Origin: Clostridia bacterium | GTDB taxonomy: Bacteria; Bacillota; Clostridia; Oscillospirales; CAG-272 | DNA length: 7,608 nt | Direction: 5' to 3' | Assembly: GCA_017958705.1 (NCBI GenBank) | Contig: JAGDCE010000216.1 | Coordinates: 1 to 7,608 of the forward strand | In this document: one piece after another, positions 6,581 through 7,608 of the stretch | How the letters are laid out: each line of letters starts with the position of its first letter | Position numbering within the stretch: position 1 is the stretch's first letter | Translations under genes and position numbers: made by a program | The notes under the pieces: model-generated | What the model was told of the DNA's origin: nothing | Seen by the model: only the letters and a program-made list of their open reading frames with translations | Database searches by the model: none

Positions 6581-6597
6581 TGTCATTATAAATGACA
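6581..6597. promoter_or_regulatory. Perfect palindrome, candidate operator
   Basis: TGTCATT and AATGACA are perfect inverted copies around ATA, in the AT-rich region between the two divergent transcription units. It lies about 70 bp upstream of the leftward -35 box and 83 bp upstream of the rightward one, so it could bind a dimeric regulator acting on either. Which protein binds is unknown. Confidence 0.5.
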
Positions 6598-6648
6598 ATT
6601 TCCGAATTATCGCAGCATTACTAAACCTCGGTAAATGTTAAAATAGTA

Positions 6649-6663
6649 TTTCATAATATGAAA
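6649..6663. promoter_or_regulatory. Perfect palindrome just upstream of the licC promoter
   Basis: TTTCATA and TATGAAA are perfect inverted copies around a single A. The right edge is 16 bp before the rightward -35 box, a place where activators often bind. AT-rich sequence makes chance dyads more likely, so this is tentative. Confidence 0.4.
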
Positions 6664-6679
6664 AATTAATAAAATACAG

Positions 6680-6708
6680 TTGACATATGTGTTCAAATGA
6701 TGTATATT
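6680..6708 (+). promoter_or_regulatory. Near-consensus SigA promoter for the LicC-type gene
   Basis: TTGACA (6680-6685) matches the -35 consensus fully and TATATT (6703-6708) matches the -10 at five of six positions, with 17 bases between. The expected transcription start is near 6715. This is the strongest promoter in the window. Confidence 0.87.
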
Positions 6709-6717
6709 AGTGTTCAA
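6690..6717 (+). repeat. Direct repeat TGTTCAA straddling the -10 box
   Basis: TGTTCAA occurs at 6690-6696 and again at 6711-6717, a period of 21 bp, which is two turns of DNA, with the -10 box between the copies. Two regulator molecules on the same face of the DNA would cover the promoter and block it. The nearby gene begins with a DNA-binding domain, so self-regulation is possible. Confidence 0.45.
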
Positions 6718-6870
6718 CGACGCGCGGCAGAGATCGGCGGAAACGGTGTTGAAACCGGCTGGGACAGGCCCTGAAAGGGGATTGAAGGGCCGGTATCGAT
6801 CCGGAAACGCGTTACGCCGTGCCAATGCGGAACAAAAACACGGCAGAAATGAACAAAACGGAGACTTGAA
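6715..6870 (+). other. GC-rich leader of about 155 nt before the LicC-type gene
   Basis: The expected transcript has a long untranslated leader, much richer in G and C than the AT-rich DNA just before it. Possible stems are CGGT/ACCG (6744-6747 with 6754-6757), GGCCCT/AGGGCC (6767-6772 with 6786-6791) and ACCGG/CCGGT (6754-6758 with 6790-6794), the last enclosing the second. I do not recognise a known riboswitch class and see no terminator with a T-run. A ribosome binding site, GGAG at 6860-6863, lies 7 nt before the ATG. Confidence 0.4.
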
Positions 6871-7608
6871 ATGGAACTGACGAAAAAACAATTCGACATA
6901 CTTGTCAAGCTTGCGGAGGCGAAAGCCCCACTGTCGCAGAGGGACCTGGAGAAGAGCACGGGTCATTCTCTCGGGACGATAAACAGGATAGTCAAGGAGC
7001 TCGGCGAGGCCGGATATATCGGCGACGGACAGATAACGAACGCCGGTCTTACGGCGCTCGAACCGTACCGCGCGAAGCGCGCGGTGTTCATCGCGGCGGG
7101 GTTCGGATCGCGGCTCGCGCCGATTACCTTCAACACGCCGAAACCTCTCGTGCGCGTGCACGGCGTCAGGATAATCGACAGGCTGATCGACTCGTGTCTG
7201 GAAGCCGGTATCAACGAGATCTACATAGTCCGCGGCTATCTTGCGGAGCAGTTCGATCAGCTGCTGTACAAATATCCGATGATAAAATTTCTTGAAAACC
7301 CGCTTTTCAACGAAGCCAACAACATCGGCTCCGCTCTCGTCGCGAGATACATGCTCTCCAACGCCTACGTCTTCGAGGCGGACCTTTTGATCAGCAACCC
7401 CTCCATCATCAAAAAATACCACTACGGCTCCGACTTTCTGGCCATCAGGAAGGAGCGCTCCGACGACTGGTGCTTCCGGGTCCGGGACCGCCTCATCGTG
7501 GAGGAGAAGGTCGGCGGCGAGGGAGACGACATCTGGCAGATGGTGGGCATCTGCTACTGGAACGAGATCGACGGCCACAAGCAGAGCCAGGACATTCCCG
7601 ACGTCTTC
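6871..7608 (+). CDS. licC: Winged-helix/LicC-type phosphocholine cytidylyltransferase fusion (3' end outside window)
   Basis: The frame is open from ATG 6871 to the window end, 246 codons. Residues 1-65 form a winged helix-turn-helix: LTKKQFDILVKLAE, then SQRDLEKSTGHSLGTINRIV as the HTH and ITNAGLTALEPY as the wing end. From residue 69 a sugar-phosphate nucleotidyltransferase begins: AVFIAAGFGSRLAPIT (71-86), with the G-x-G-S-R nucleotide loop, and NTPKPLV (88-94), whose lysine contacts the phosphate. GYLAEQFDQLLYKYP and the ENPLFNEANNIGSA segment follow, then E169-A-D171, whose aspartate should bind magnesium. LicC activates phosphocholine with CTP for attachment to teichoic acid or other surface glycans; the NEANNIGSA region is characteristic of LicC-like members. 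Roughly the last 60-70 residues are missing at the edge. A choline kinase gene (licA) would be expected downstream. Another nucleotidyl acceptor, such as phosphoethanolamine, cannot be excluded. Confidence 0.88.
   Translation, partial: MELTKKQFDILVKLAEAKAPLSQRDLEKSTGHSLGTINRIVKELGEAGYIGDGQITNAGLTALEPYRAKRAVFIAAGFGSRLAPITFNTPKPLVRVHGVRIIDRLIDSCLEAGINEIYIVRGYLAEQFDQLLYKYPMIKFLENPLFNEANNIGSALVARYMLSNAYVFEADLLISNPSIIKKYHYGSDFLAIRKERSDDWCFRVRDRLIVEEKVGGEGDDIWQMVGICYWNEIDGHKQSQDIPDVF

Noticed and set aside
6786..6869. Possible leader peptide ending one base before the licC start codon
   Set aside because: ATGs at 6825 and 6849 give 14 or 6 codons, but neither has a ribosome binding site; chance is the simpler reading.
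6607..7578. Minus-strand open frame of 323 codons opposite the LicC-type gene
   Set aside because: It covers the promoter, leader and a clear rightward winged-helix/nucleotidyltransferase gene; it is low-complexity, V-D-E-R rich and without motifs.
1..7608. CRISPR arrays, tRNA or rRNA genes, insertion sequences
   Set aside because: No regularly spaced repeats, no cloverleaf or rRNA-like segment and no transposase reading frame or terminal inverted repeats were seen on either strand.

Overview
The window looks like part of a cell-surface polysaccharide locus from a low-to-mid-GC Gram-positive anaerobe, most likely a gut-type Clostridia (Firmicutes). The reasons are strong AGGAGG-type ribosome binding sites, a TTG start, and gene families I associate with that group: the sugar-transfer ATP-grasp proteins, a winged-helix/LicC fusion and an XRE/UDP-glucose dehydrogenase fusion. 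This placement comes from family knowledge, not a database search.

Left half, rightward (1-4363): a four-gene run, probably one operon. It holds the C-terminal end of one ATP-grasp protein (1-579), a complete paralogue of it (623-1804), a 12-helix APC-superfamily permease (1898-3310) and a family 2 glycosyltransferase (3347-4363). Gaps are 43, 93 and 36 nt, and the last three genes each have a good ribosome binding site. The convergent gap that follows (4364-4599) is packed with inverted repeats, including a strong terminator that should work in both directions.

Right half, leftward (6512-4600): a clear promoter drives a broken gene (6410-5650) and then an intact UDP-glucuronate 4-epimerase-type gene (5646-4600). 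The broken gene was an XRE helix-turn-helix domain fused to UDP-glucose 6-dehydrogenase. It carries a TAG, a one-base frameshift, a TGA and a large in-frame deletion that removed the middle of the enzyme, including the catalytic cysteine. Together the two products would have made UDP-glucuronate and UDP-galacturonate. Now only the epimerase looks functional, so UDP-glucuronate would have to come from elsewhere.

Right edge, rightward (6680-7608): a near-consensus promoter, a GC-rich leader of about 155 nt, and the first 246 codons of a winged-helix/nucleotidyltransferase fusion of the LicC (CTP:phosphocholine cytidylyltransferase) type. This gene runs off the window. The AT-rich divergent region before it holds two near-perfect palindromes and a direct repeat that straddles the -10 box.

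How the genes may work together (inference): uronic-acid sugar nucleotides, a glycosyltransferase, paired ATP-grasp ligase-like proteins, an amino-acid/amine permease and a phosphocholine-activating enzyme would fit a surface glycan decorated with amino acid or amine groups and phosphocholine. The most notable points are the decayed HTH-Ugd fusion, the two separate HTH-enzyme fusions facing each other across one regulatory region, and the tandem ATP-grasp pair next to a permease.
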